From: Mangrovimicrobium sp048323675
GTDB taxonomy: Bacteria > Pseudomonadota > Gammaproteobacteria > Pseudomonadales > Halieaceae
Length of the DNA: 64,000 bases
Direction: 5' to 3'
Assembly (NCBI RefSeq): GCF_048323675.1
Contig: NZ_JBLWFK010000003.1
Span: 248,001 to 312,000, forward strand
Every line of letters starts with the position of its first letter. Position 1 is the stretch's first letter. The notes under the pieces are model-generated. The model was given only the letters and a program-made list of their open reading frames with translations, had not been told where the DNA came from and searched no databases. This document shows positions 52,547 to 61,073 of this stretch, piece by piece. The position numbers and the translations under genes are program-made.

Positions 52547-53952
52547 CAACGCTCCGACAATGCGTACTGCTTGGCCCTGAGCACCGGCTTCATCAGGTAG
52601 GCCAGAATGGTTTTCTTGCCGGTCAGGATATCCACTTCCACGGTCATCCCGGGGATGATGGGCTTGTCATCGGCGAGCCCCGCCTCATAGGTACGCACCA
52701 GCACTTCGTAGAAGGGATTGCCCTCCTCGTCCATCACCGTGTCCGCCCCGATATGCTCCACTTCCCCGTCGAGGCCGCCATACACCACGAAGTCGTAGGC
52801 GGTGAATTTCACCAGCGCTTTCTGCCCAGGCACCAGGAAGGCAATGTCCTTGGGACGGATGCGCACCTCCAGCAGCAGGGTATCGTCCGAGGGCACTACC
52901 TCGACGATTTCCTTGCCCGGTAGAACCACGCCGCCGATGGTGTGGAAGTACAACTGCTTGATGGTGCCGTTCACCGGCGAGCGCACCTCGGTCTGCTTGA
53001 CCCGGTCGGAAAGCCCGGTGCCCGCTTCGCGCAGGCCGTTAATGCGGGTGATGGTTTCGGTGAGTTGCTCGCGCATATCGTTGACGAACTGCAGGTCGAC
53101 TTCCGACACCTTGCGCTGGGCTTCCTGGATTGCCGACTGCAACCGGTTGATTTGCGCGGCGGCCTGCTTGCGCTCCCCGCTCAGTCGGTTGACCTCGCGC
53201 TCCAGGCGCAGTATTTCCACTTCCGAGACAGCACCGGACGCAACCATGGGGCGAGTCAGGTTCATTTCCTGCTGCGCCAGTTGCAGGGAGCGTGCCGCCT
53301 GGGCCTCGCGCGCCTGCACCTCGCTCAACTCCTCCCTGCGCTGGCTGAGTTGCTCCGTAGCAATCTGCTGCTCCAGGTTCCACTGTTCGAGGCTGGAATC
53401 GTAGAGCGCCTTTTCCTGGGCGATAATACCGGGGACGTATTGCTCCATGTCCGGGTCGGGTTCGAAGGGTGTTTTATCTGCCAGGGCGCGCAACCGCTGC
53501 GCCTTGACCGTGAGCGCGCGATACTCGGTCTGGTTCTCGCGCAGCGAAGACTGGGAGCGCGTCTGGTCCAGGCTCACCAGCAGCTGGCCTTTCCTGACCT
53601 TGTCGCCCTCCTTCACAAGAATTTCGGTGACCTGGCCGCCGTCCTGGGACTGGATGACTTGCACCTGTTGCGAGGGAATCACCTTGCCCTGCCCGCGGGT
53701 AACTTCATCGATACGCGCAAAAGCGGCCCACACCAACAGGCAGACGACTGTCAGCGCAACCACGTAGAGCAGTGCCCGCGCGCGCAGGGGCTGCTGTTCG
53801 ATATAGGCGTGGTGGGCGTCCTGCCGCCATTCGACCGGCGAGGTATCAACCTCCTTCATCCAAGGCGCAAAAAGTGCATCGACCATGCGCCGGCCGAACC
53901 AGCGGCGAGGCCTGGGCTGGTCGACCAGTTCCGGCGGCAGTTGCTTGTTCAT
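52546..53952 (-). CDS. lapC: LapC-type membrane fusion protein (HlyD family)
   Basis: This 468-residue periplasmic adaptor of the type I exporter has one transmembrane helix near residues 58-77 (LYVVALTVVCLLVWAAFA), a lipoyl-like half (VQVIQSQDGGQVTEILVKEGD), a long coiled coil (~130-310, rich in Gln, Glu and Arg), and the HlyD C-terminal barrel (GTIKQLYFHTIGGVVLPGKE, IIPGMTVEVDILTGKKTIL). It links LapB to the LapE pore. Its ATG overlaps the lapB stop as ATGA. Confidence 0.95.
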   Translation of the reverse strand: MNKQLPPELVDQPRPRRWFGRRMVDALFAPWMKEVDTSPVEWRQDAHHAYIEQQPLRARALLYVVALTVVCLLVWAAFARIDEVTRGQGKVIPSQQVQVIQSQDGGQVTEILVKEGDKVRKGQLLVSLDQTRSQSSLRENQTEYRALTVKAQRLRALADKTPFEPDPDMEQYVPGIIAQEKALYDSSLEQWNLEQQIATEQLSQRREELSEVQAREAQAARSLQLAQQEMNLTRPMVASGAVSEVEILRLEREVNRLSGERKQAAAQINRLQSAIQEAQRKVSEVDLQFVNDMREQLTETITRINGLREAGTGLSDRVKQTEVRSPVNGTIKQLYFHTIGGVVLPGKEIVEVVPSDDTLLLEVRIRPKDIAFLVPGQKALVKFTAYDFVVYGGLDGEVEHIGADTVMDEEGNPFYEVLVRTYEAGLADDKPIIPGMTVEVDILTGKKTILAYLMKPVLRAKQYALSER

Positions 53953-56081
53953 TTGGCTTTGCCTATGCGACCCTGCTGCAGGGCCTGGATAACACTGTCA
54001 CGCGGCCCATCCGCCACCAGTTTGCCGTTGTCGACGACGATAATACGGTCGACCAGTTCCAGCAGCGCATTACGGTGGGTTACCACCAGCCAGGTGCGGC
54101 CTTCGACAAACCCTTTCAGGTGCTGCTTGACCGCGACCTCCGTCGAGTGATCCATCGAACCGGTGGGTTCGTCCATCAGCAGGATCGGCGGTTCATGCAC
54201 GATCGCACGAGCCAGCGCCACCGATTTGCGCTGGCCGCCGGACAGCGATTCACCGCGCTCCCCGATCTGCATGTCGAAACCCTGGGGGTGGCGGTTCACG
54301 TATTCGGACAGGTTGGCGATTTCCACAGCCCGTACCAGCGCGCTGTCACTGACATGCGGGTTAGCCAGGGTCAGGTTCTCGCGCAGGCTGCCGAAGAACA
54401 GGGTGACGTCCTGCGGCACGTAGCCCACCCGGGAGCGCAGTTCACTGGGGTCGAGCTGGCGCAGGTCGATGCCGTCGATCATGATCGCCCCCCCGGTGGG
54501 CTGGTACAGGCCCATGGCGAGCTTGAGCAGGGTCGATTTGCCTGACCCCACCCGCCCCATGATCGCCACCTTCTCGCCCGGGCTGATCTTGAAGGAGACA
54601 TCGGAGAGCGACTCCAGCCCGCCGTTCGGGTAGCCGAAGGAAACGTTCCTGAACTCGATCTCGCCCTTGAACATCTCCCGCGAAAGGAACTGGGCGCCAT
54701 CCGGCCGCTCCAGCGGCTTGGCCATCACGTCATCGAGCGTTTTCAGGGCAATCTCTGCGTTGTGATACTGGGTAATCAGGCCGGCGAGCTGGCCGAAGGG
54801 GGCCATGACCCGGCTGGTCAGCATCGAGCAGGCAATCAGGCCACCCATACTGAGATCGCCGTTGGTGATCAGGTAGACGCCGGTAATCACCACGAACAGG
54901 GTGGCCAGCTGCTGGCCGGACTGGGTCACGTTGACTGTCGACGTGGACAGCATGCGCAACTGGATGCCCACCCGGGCGAGAAAGGCGGTGGTCTCCTCCC
55001 AGCGCCGCTGGGTGCGCGATTCTGCGCCCATGGCCTTGATGGTATCCAGACCCACCAGGGATTCGATCAGCGTGGAGTTGCGCAGCGCACCGGCGCGATA
55101 GGTGGTTTCCGCCAGCTCCTTGAGTTTGCCCTGAATGGACAGGGCAAAGCCGATGACCAGCAGCAGGCAGAGGAAAATCGGGATCAGCACCGGCCAGGCG
55201 ATCCAGCCGATCACCAGGATAAATATAAGGGCAAAGGGAATGTCGATAATGGTAGTGATCGAGGCGGAGGTAATGAAGTCCCGCACGGTCTCGAAGGAGC
55301 GCAGGGTTACTGCGTAGGAACCGACGGACACCGGCCGGTGTTCCAGGCGGATTCCCAGCACCCGTTCCATGATGCGCGCGGAGAGCCTGATATCCACCCG
55401 GCGACTGGCCAGGTCGAGAAAGTACCCGCGCATGCTGCGCAGGGAGATGTCGGCGACGATGATCACGATCACCCCCGCCGCCAGCATCCACAGGGTCTCA
55501 ACGGCGTAGTTGGGCACCACCCGGTCATAGACATTCATCGTGAACAGCGGCAGTGCGAGGGCGAAAATGTTGATGAAAAACGCCGCCAGCAGGACATCCC
55601 GGTAAATGGGCATGTTGGCGCGAATCGCATCCCAGAACCAGTGGCCGCGCTCGGTCGTACCGGTGCGCGGTGCCCGCGCGTCAAAGCGAAAGCGCGGTCG
55701 GCAGACAATCGCGTGCCCGGAGTAGGCGCTGCGCAGCTGTTCCAGGGGCACATCCACAACCGCGTCATTGAGTTCCGGATAGATTATCCGCGCGGTGGTC
55801 CCGTCCTCCTCCCAGCCCATCAGCAGGCAGGCCCGCTCGCCCTTCAGCAACAGCACGGCGGGCAGCAAGGCAGGCGAGATGTCGGCTATGTCGCGGGGCA
55901 TCAGGCGGCTGCTGAGCCCCACCCGGCTGGCCGCGCGCTCGAACAGCGAGGGAGTGAGCCTGCCGTCGCTGATCGGCAGGCCGCTGACCAACGCTTCCGC
56001 AGTCGACGTCGTGCCGTGGTAGCGGCACAGCGCCAACAGGCACTGCAGGAGCGGGTCTTCCGCGCGGTTTACGGTATTCAT
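53949..56081 (-). CDS. lapB: LapB-type type I secretion ABC transporter
   Basis: This is a 710-residue ATP-driven exporter. The N-terminal ~130 residues are a C39-like domain without the full catalytic set, so it recognises rather than cuts the substrate. Six transmembrane helices follow (~165-440). The ATPase domain has Walker A GRVGSGKST, signature LSGGQRKSVALARA, Walker B ILLMDEPTGSMD and the His of VVTHRN. It is the first gene of the lapB-lapC-regulator operon and exports the adhesin at 43721-51661. No strong ribosome site is obvious. Confidence 0.95.
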   Translation of the reverse strand: MNTVNRAEDPLLQCLLALCRYHGTTSTAEALVSGLPISDGRLTPSLFERAASRVGLSSRLMPRDIADISPALLPAVLLLKGERACLLMGWEEDGTTARIIYPELNDAVVDVPLEQLRSAYSGHAIVCRPRFRFDARAPRTGTTERGHWFWDAIRANMPIYRDVLLAAFFINIFALALPLFTMNVYDRVVPNYAVETLWMLAAGVIVIIVADISLRSMRGYFLDLASRRVDIRLSARIMERVLGIRLEHRPVSVGSYAVTLRSFETVRDFITSASITTIIDIPFALIFILVIGWIAWPVLIPIFLCLLLVIGFALSIQGKLKELAETTYRAGALRNSTLIESLVGLDTIKAMGAESRTQRRWEETTAFLARVGIQLRMLSTSTVNVTQSGQQLATLFVVITGVYLITNGDLSMGGLIACSMLTSRVMAPFGQLAGLITQYHNAEIALKTLDDVMAKPLERPDGAQFLSREMFKGEIEFRNVSFGYPNGGLESLSDVSFKISPGEKVAIMGRVGSGKSTLLKLAMGLYQPTGGAIMIDGIDLRQLDPSELRSRVGYVPQDVTLFFGSLRENLTLANPHVSDSALVRAVEIANLSEYVNRHPQGFDMQIGERGESLSGGQRKSVALARAIVHEPPILLMDEPTGSMDHSTEVAVKQHLKGFVEGRTWLVVTHRNALLELVDRIIVVDNGKLVADGPRDSVIQALQQGRIGKAK

Positions 56082-56511
56082 CGCCTGTCGAGTATCTCGT
56101 TTGTGTCCTTCGTTTCAGGGGGGGCCGGTGGGGACATACACCCCCGCGAACAGAACACTGCCCCACCCGGACCTCCAGAATAGGCCGGGACAAGGAAATA
56201 AACTATGCTGGTTATGTGCTTTCCGTCACAAAGCCGGCGCAAGACCGGGGCGAGACAGTGTGCGACGCGCCCCGCTGGAAGGATTTTTCCCAGGCCAATT
56301 CTGCCAGGTAAGGCAATGCTGCCGCCTGCAGGCGGTGGGCTCAATAGAGTTGAAGGCACATTCTGTGAAGCAGTTCACATCCCGGGACGAATATAGACGA
56401 TACAGGGTTATCTGGCACTAACATAGAGAGAAATACCCGGACGGCACACAGATGCCGGGCAAGGATAATTTAGGCAAATGATGGACCACGCAAGCTCGAG
56501 AGGATACGGAC
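56082..56511. other. Divergent region upstream of lapB
   Basis: These 430 bases lie between lapB (minus) and a small plus-strand gene. They hold a perfect CRP-like palindrome at 56364-56379 (separate entry) and no credible ORF. Confidence 0.5.
56364..56379. promoter_or_regulatory. Perfect CRP-like palindrome upstream of lapB
   Basis: TGTGA-AGCAGT-TCACA matches the core CRP consensus exactly. It lies 283 bases before lapB and 133 bases before the 72-residue gene on the other strand, so it may serve either. Similar sites lie before lapE/lapG and the adhesin. Confidence 0.6.
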
Positions 56512-56730
56512 ATGGGTGACAAGGCCATATTCGAGGTCAGGGACCTGGATCCCGGCACCAGTAGCGCTGAAGTCAAGGATGGCAAGAAATACATGGGGAT
56601 CGAACGCCGCAAGCAGAATCGCCGCAGCGGCATGGATCGGCGTACTGATGTTCGCTACGAACCGGGCAAGGACGACCGGCGCAAGGACCACGGGCGTCGC
56701 CACGACGACAACGGCCCGCAGTTCTGGTAA
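56512..56730 (+). CDS. Small basic protein with Arg-Arg repeats
   Basis: This 72-residue protein is rich in charged residues. The C-terminal half repeats RR/DRR pairs (ERRKQNRR, MDRRTDVR, DDRRKDHGRR), a pattern seen in small gammaproteobacterial proteins of unknown role. GAGAGGA precedes the ATG. There is no signal peptide or membrane segment. It is convergent with the heme A synthase gene, whose stop lies three bases away. Confidence 0.7.
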   Translation: MGDKAIFEVRDLDPGTSSAEVKDGKKYMGIERRKQNRRSGMDRRTDVRYEPGKDDRRKDHGRRHDDNGPQFW

Positions 56731-56733
56731 CCC

Positions 56734-57768
56734 TCAGCGGGGAGACTCACGCAGCGCGTGCGCTGTAAACAGCACCGCACTCAGCAACAACACCGCGCCG
56801 CCCTGGTGGGCGGCCGCCAGCCAAACCGGCACATGCAACAGCAAGGTACTGATCCCCAGGCAGACCTGCAGCCACAGTGCCGCCAGCATCAACCCGAGTC
56901 CAAGCAACGCACGTGGGCTGACTCCCTTGCGCCAGGCCTGGAAGGCGAATCCATGCAGCAGGGCAAACAGGGTGTAGGCGAATATCCGGTGGTTGAACTG
57001 GATCGTCGTTATATCCTCGAACGCCGCCAGCCAGGCCGGGTCTGTGGCGTAGAGTCCGGGCGGCACAAATGAGCTGCCCATCAGTGGCCAGGTGCTGAAG
57101 GCGAAACCGGCCCGGGTACCCGCAACCAGCCCGCCACTCAGGATCATCAGGTAAACAAGGCCGGCCATTGCCGCGCCCGCGCGCGCCGGACGCCCGGCAC
57201 CGCGCCGCGGGAACAGCAGGTCCAGCGCCACCCAGAGCAGCGCCCCATAGATCAGCACCGCCAGGCCGAGGTGCGCGGTCAGGCGGTACTGGCTGACCCG
57301 CGGGTTATCCACCAGCCCGCTCTTGACCATGAACCAGCCGAGCAGGCCCTGCATGCCGCCGAGCACGAACAGCATCCAGAGTTTGGGCATGACGCCCGCC
57401 CGGACCCAGCCGCGGAAGGCGAAAAACACCATGGGGAAGAAAAACAGCACGCCGATCATGCGGCCGAGCAGCCGGTGCAGGTACTCGAACATGAAAATGG
57501 CCTTGAAGCCGTCCAGGTCCATGCCCCGGTTGACCTTCTGGTATTCCGGGAACTGCTTGTACTTGCTGAAGGTTTCCTGCCAGGCCTCCTCGGTGATGGG
57601 AGGTATGGCTCCCATCAGCGGTTTCCACTCCACCATCGACAGGCCCGAGTTGGTCAGGCGGGTCACACCGCCGAGAATGATCATCCCGAAGACTACGGCG
57701 GCACAGAGCAATAGCCAGGTGGCGATGGCGCGGTCGTGGCCGCGGTCCCTGTCCCTGGTCAGCGGCAT
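56734..57768 (-). CDS. ctaA: Heme A synthase (CtaA/COX15 type)
   Basis: This 344-residue inner-membrane protein has eight predicted helices. It oxidises heme O to heme A for cytochrome oxidase. Family marks: GGVTRLTNSGLSMVEWKP near the start, FEYLHRLLGRMIG with a heme-ligand His, and FNHRIFAYTLFALLHG and AAHQGGAVLLLS in the second half. I start at the ATG at 57768 after GAGGG; an earlier codon adds 31 residues without homology. Convergent with the small gene at 56512. Confidence 0.93.
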   Translation of the reverse strand: MPLTRDRDRGHDRAIATWLLLCAAVVFGMIILGGVTRLTNSGLSMVEWKPLMGAIPPITEEAWQETFSKYKQFPEYQKVNRGMDLDGFKAIFMFEYLHRLLGRMIGVLFFFPMVFFAFRGWVRAGVMPKLWMLFVLGGMQGLLGWFMVKSGLVDNPRVSQYRLTAHLGLAVLIYGALLWVALDLLFPRRGAGRPARAGAAMAGLVYLMILSGGLVAGTRAGFAFSTWPLMGSSFVPPGLYATDPAWLAAFEDITTIQFNHRIFAYTLFALLHGFAFQAWRKGVSPRALLGLGLMLAALWLQVCLGISTLLLHVPVWLAAAHQGGAVLLLSAVLFTAHALRESPR

Positions 57769-57952
57769 GTGTTTACCCTCACTGCGCGGTTCCTGTTGTA
57801 ATCCTGCTTCATTATTGACTGGCTCCAGACCGGGTCTCCCGGGCAACTCGCGGGAGCGCAACTCTACCAGAAGGCAGCGGCGAGGTCAGGCGCTGGCGAG
57901 TCAGGGACGCTTGGCGTAGACTGCGCCCCCTCCCACCACAGAACCTTGCACC

Positions 57953-59851
57953 ATGCCACTGTTTCGACTTGACCGCGCCAGCCTGCACTACGGCCCCCAG
58001 GTGCTTCTCGACGGTGTCGACCTGCAACTGGGCCGCGGCGAGCGCCTCGGCCTGCTCGGCCGCAACGGCGCCGGTAAAAGCACCCTGATGCGGATCATCG
58101 CCGGCGAACAGTCGCTCGACAGCGGCGAGCGCTGGCTGCGCCCGGGCGTGAAGATCGCCCGCCTGGAACAGGACCTGCCGGAAGCCGGCGAGCAAAGTGT
58201 GTTCGAGGTCGTCGCCAGCGGCCTGGCCGAGGCCGGCACCCTGCTGGCCCGCTACCACGAACTGGTCCGCGGCGAGGACATGGCGGCGCTGGCCGCGGTC
58301 CAGCAGCAGCTGGAGGCCGTGGACGGCTGGAACCTGCAGACCCGGGTGGAAACCACCCTCAGCCAGTTACAGCTGCCCGCGGACACCCCGATGTCCGAAC
58401 TCTCCGGCGGCTGGCGCCGGCGGGTCGCTCTGGCCCGGGCCCTGGTCAGCGACCCGGACATCCTCCTCCTCGACGAACCCACCAACCACCTCGACCTGCC
58501 GACCATCAGCTGGCTGGAGTCCCAGATCGCAACTTTCCGCGGTTCTGTCGTGCTGATCACCCACGACCGGCGCTTCCTGCAGAACGTGGTCAACCACATC
58601 GCCGAACTGGACCGCGGCAAGCTGCGCCTGTGGCGTGGTGATTACCGCGGCTACCTGAACTTCCGCGAGGAAGCGCTGGCCGCCGAACAACGCGCCAACG
58701 AACTGTTCGACAAGAAGCTCTCCGAGGAGGAGGCCTGGATCCGCCAGGGCATCAAGGCCCGGCGCACCCGCAATGAAGGTCGCGTAAGGGCCCTGAAAGC
58801 GCTGCGCGAGGAGCGCAGCCAGCGGCGCGAAGTCCAGGGGCGGGCCAACTTCAATATCGACGACGCCGACCGCTCCGGCAAACTGGTCGCCGAGGTGGAG
58901 CATGTCAGCCAGCGCTTCGGCGATCGCGACATCCTGCGCGACTTCTCGACCATCATCCAGCGCGGTGATCGCATCGGCATTGTCGGCCCCAACGGCGCCG
59001 GCAAATCGACCCTGGTGAAAATCCTGCTGGGTGAACTCACGCCGGACAGCGGCAAAGTCACCCTGGGCACCAAACTGGAAATCGCCTACTCCGACCAGCT
59101 GCGCGGCCAGCTCGACCCGGAGAAAAACCTGATCGACAACATCTGCGGCGGCCAGGACTTCATCGAGATCGGCGGCAAGCGCCGCCACGCCATCAGCTAC
59201 CTCGGGGATTTCCTGTTCAGTCCCGAGCGCGCCCGCACGCCGGCGAAAGCGCTCTCCGGGGGCGAGCAGAACCGGGCCATCCTGGCGCGCCTGTTCAGCA
59301 AGCCCGCCAACCTGCTGGTGCTGGACGAACCCACCAATGACCTCGACATCGAGACCCTCGAGCTGCTGGAGGAAATCCTGCTGGATTTCGCCGGCACGGT
59401 ATTATTGGTCAGCCACGACCGCGAATTCATGGACAACGTGGTCACCAGCCTGCTGGTCATTCGCGGCGACGGCACGGTCGAGGAACAGGCCGGCAGCTAC
59501 AGCGACTGGGAGGCCCGCGGCGGTCGCCTCAGCCCCCCCGCCCGCGAGTCGGGCAAAAGTGGCGGCAAGCCGGCGGAGACTGCGCCAATACCGGAAAAGG
59601 ACGCCGCCGCCAAGGCCCCCGCGGCCAAACCGCGCAAGCTGTCCTACAAGGACCAGCGTGAGCTGGAAGCGCTGCCGGCAAAAATTGAAACCCTGGAAAC
59701 CCGGATCGGAGAGCTGGAGACCCGCGTCTCAGACCCCGGCTTTTACCAGGGCGAGCGCGCGGAAATAGAAAAAACCACAGCCGAGCTGGCGCGACTGCAC
59801 GGGGAACTGGAGAGCGCCTTCGAGCGCTGGTCCGAGCTCGAAGGCGAGTAG
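57953..59851 (+). CDS. uup: ABC-F ATPase Uup
   Basis: This 632-residue soluble protein has two ABC domains. Domain one: GRNGAGKST, LSGGWRRRVALARAL, LLLDEPTNHLD. Domain two: GPNGAGKST, LSGGEQNRAILARL, LVLDEPTNDLD. Between them is the ABC-F linker rich in Arg and Glu, and the C-terminal ~80 residues form the coiled coil seen in Uup. It binds ribosomes or DNA and affects transposon excision and translation. Only a weak ribosome site precedes the ATG. Confidence 0.94.
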   Translation: MPLFRLDRASLHYGPQVLLDGVDLQLGRGERLGLLGRNGAGKSTLMRIIAGEQSLDSGERWLRPGVKIARLEQDLPEAGEQSVFEVVASGLAEAGTLLARYHELVRGEDMAALAAVQQQLEAVDGWNLQTRVETTLSQLQLPADTPMSELSGGWRRRVALARALVSDPDILLLDEPTNHLDLPTISWLESQIATFRGSVVLITHDRRFLQNVVNHIAELDRGKLRLWRGDYRGYLNFREEALAAEQRANELFDKKLSEEEAWIRQGIKARRTRNEGRVRALKALREERSQRREVQGRANFNIDDADRSGKLVAEVEHVSQRFGDRDILRDFSTIIQRGDRIGIVGPNGAGKSTLVKILLGELTPDSGKVTLGTKLEIAYSDQLRGQLDPEKNLIDNICGGQDFIEIGGKRRHAISYLGDFLFSPERARTPAKALSGGEQNRAILARLFSKPANLLVLDEPTNDLDIETLELLEEILLDFAGTVLLVSHDREFMDNVVTSLLVIRGDGTVEEQAGSYSDWEARGGRLSPPARESGKSGGKPAETAPIPEKDAAAKAPAAKPRKLSYKDQRELEALPAKIETLETRIGELETRVSDPGFYQGERAEIEKTTAELARLHGELESAFERWSELEGE

Positions 59852-59864
59852 GCGCCGCGCCGGG

Positions 59865-61058
59865 TCAATCGCCGAGAACGGCGGCGACAGAAGCTGCCAG
59901 ATATTCCACGTTGCCCGCGTTCACCCCGGCCACATTGATACGCGACGAGTCGAGCATGTAGACGCTGTGCTCGCGGCGCAGTCGCTGGGCCTGCTCCGCG
60001 CTCAGGCCGAGGAAGGAAAACATGCCCTTTTCCCTTTCGATAAAGGCGTAGTCGCGGCCGGTCGCGGATTCCAGGGCGCTGCGCAGGGACACCCGCAGGC
60101 CGTTGATACGCGTACACATCCCCTCCAGTTCGGCCCGCCAGGCAGACTCCAGTCGCGTATCAGCGAGGATTCGCCCGCCGATCAGGGCGCCGTGGGCCGG
60201 CGGCATGGAGTAGCAACGGCGCGCCGCCGCGAGTGCGTGTCCGGTGCTGTTGGCGGCGTGGCTGGCATCCTCGCAGACGAACAGCACGGCGCCGGTGCGC
60301 TCGCGGTAGAGCCCCATATTCTTCGAGCTCGAAGCCGCGATGATCACTTCCGGCAGGCGCTCCACCAGCAGGCGCAGGCCCGCCGCATCGTTTTCCAGGC
60401 CGTCGCCGAGCCCCTGGTAGGCGATATCCACCATTGGGGTAAAACCCTGCAAGTCCGCCATGCGGGCGATTTCCGCCCACTGCGCCAGGGACAGGTCGGC
60501 GCCGCAGGGATTATGGCAGCAGCCGTGCAACAGCACGACGTCACCGGGCCGGGCCTTTTTCAGGTCCGCCGTCATCGCGTCGAAGTCGACGTCGTGGCTG
60601 GCGGGGTCGTAATAGCGGTAAGTGGCGAACTCCAGCCCGACACTGCCGAGCAGGGGAATGTGCACCGGCCAGGTGGGGTCGCTGACCCAGACCCGCGCCC
60701 CGGGTGACGCCGCGCGCACCACTTCCGAACCCAGGCGCAGCGCGCCACAACCGCCCGGTGTCTGTACCGTGCTGACGCGTCCCTCTGCCAGGACGCGGCT
60801 ATCCCCGCCGAGCAGCAGCCTGCGCATGCCCGTGTTATAGGCCTCGTCTCCCGCTGGCGGCATATACACCTTGGTCTGCTCTTCCGCGACCAGCGCCTGC
60901 TGGGCCTCGCGCACCGCGGCAAATACCGGGCACAGGCCATCCTCGTCCATGTAGACGCCCAGGGTCAGGTCAACTTTTTCGGGATTGCTATCGGCACGTG
61001 CCTCGGCGGCCAGTCCCAGGACCGGGTCGGTCGGCAGCGCTTGCAAATGTTCCAGCAT
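59865..61058 (-). CDS. Aspartate/aromatic amino acid aminotransferase
   Basis: This 397-residue PLP enzyme of class I moves amino groups between aspartate or aromatic amino acids and 2-oxoacids. HGCCHNPCGADLS near residue 190, the PLP lysine in SSSKNMGLYRERTG near residue 250, and SSRINVAGVNAGNVEYLA at the end are conserved. GAGG lies before the ATG. It is followed by pepD on the other side of 15 bases, running the same way and so likely co-transcribed. Confidence 0.93.
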   Translation of the reverse strand: MLEHLQALPTDPVLGLAAEARADSNPEKVDLTLGVYMDEDGLCPVFAAVREAQQALVAEEQTKVYMPPAGDEAYNTGMRRLLLGGDSRVLAEGRVSTVQTPGGCGALRLGSEVVRAASPGARVWVSDPTWPVHIPLLGSVGLEFATYRYYDPASHDVDFDAMTADLKKARPGDVVLLHGCCHNPCGADLSLAQWAEIARMADLQGFTPMVDIAYQGLGDGLENDAAGLRLLVERLPEVIIAASSSKNMGLYRERTGAVLFVCEDASHAANSTGHALAAARRCYSMPPAHGALIGGRILADTRLESAWRAELEGMCTRINGLRVSLRSALESATGRDYAFIEREKGMFSFLGLSAEQAQRLRREHSVYMLDSSRINVAGVNAGNVEYLAASVAAVLGD

Positions 61059-61073
61059 GGTATTTACCTCGTA

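Noticed and set aside
54762..56183. A 473-codon plus-strand open frame
   Set aside because: It is antisense to lapB and has no recognisable domain.
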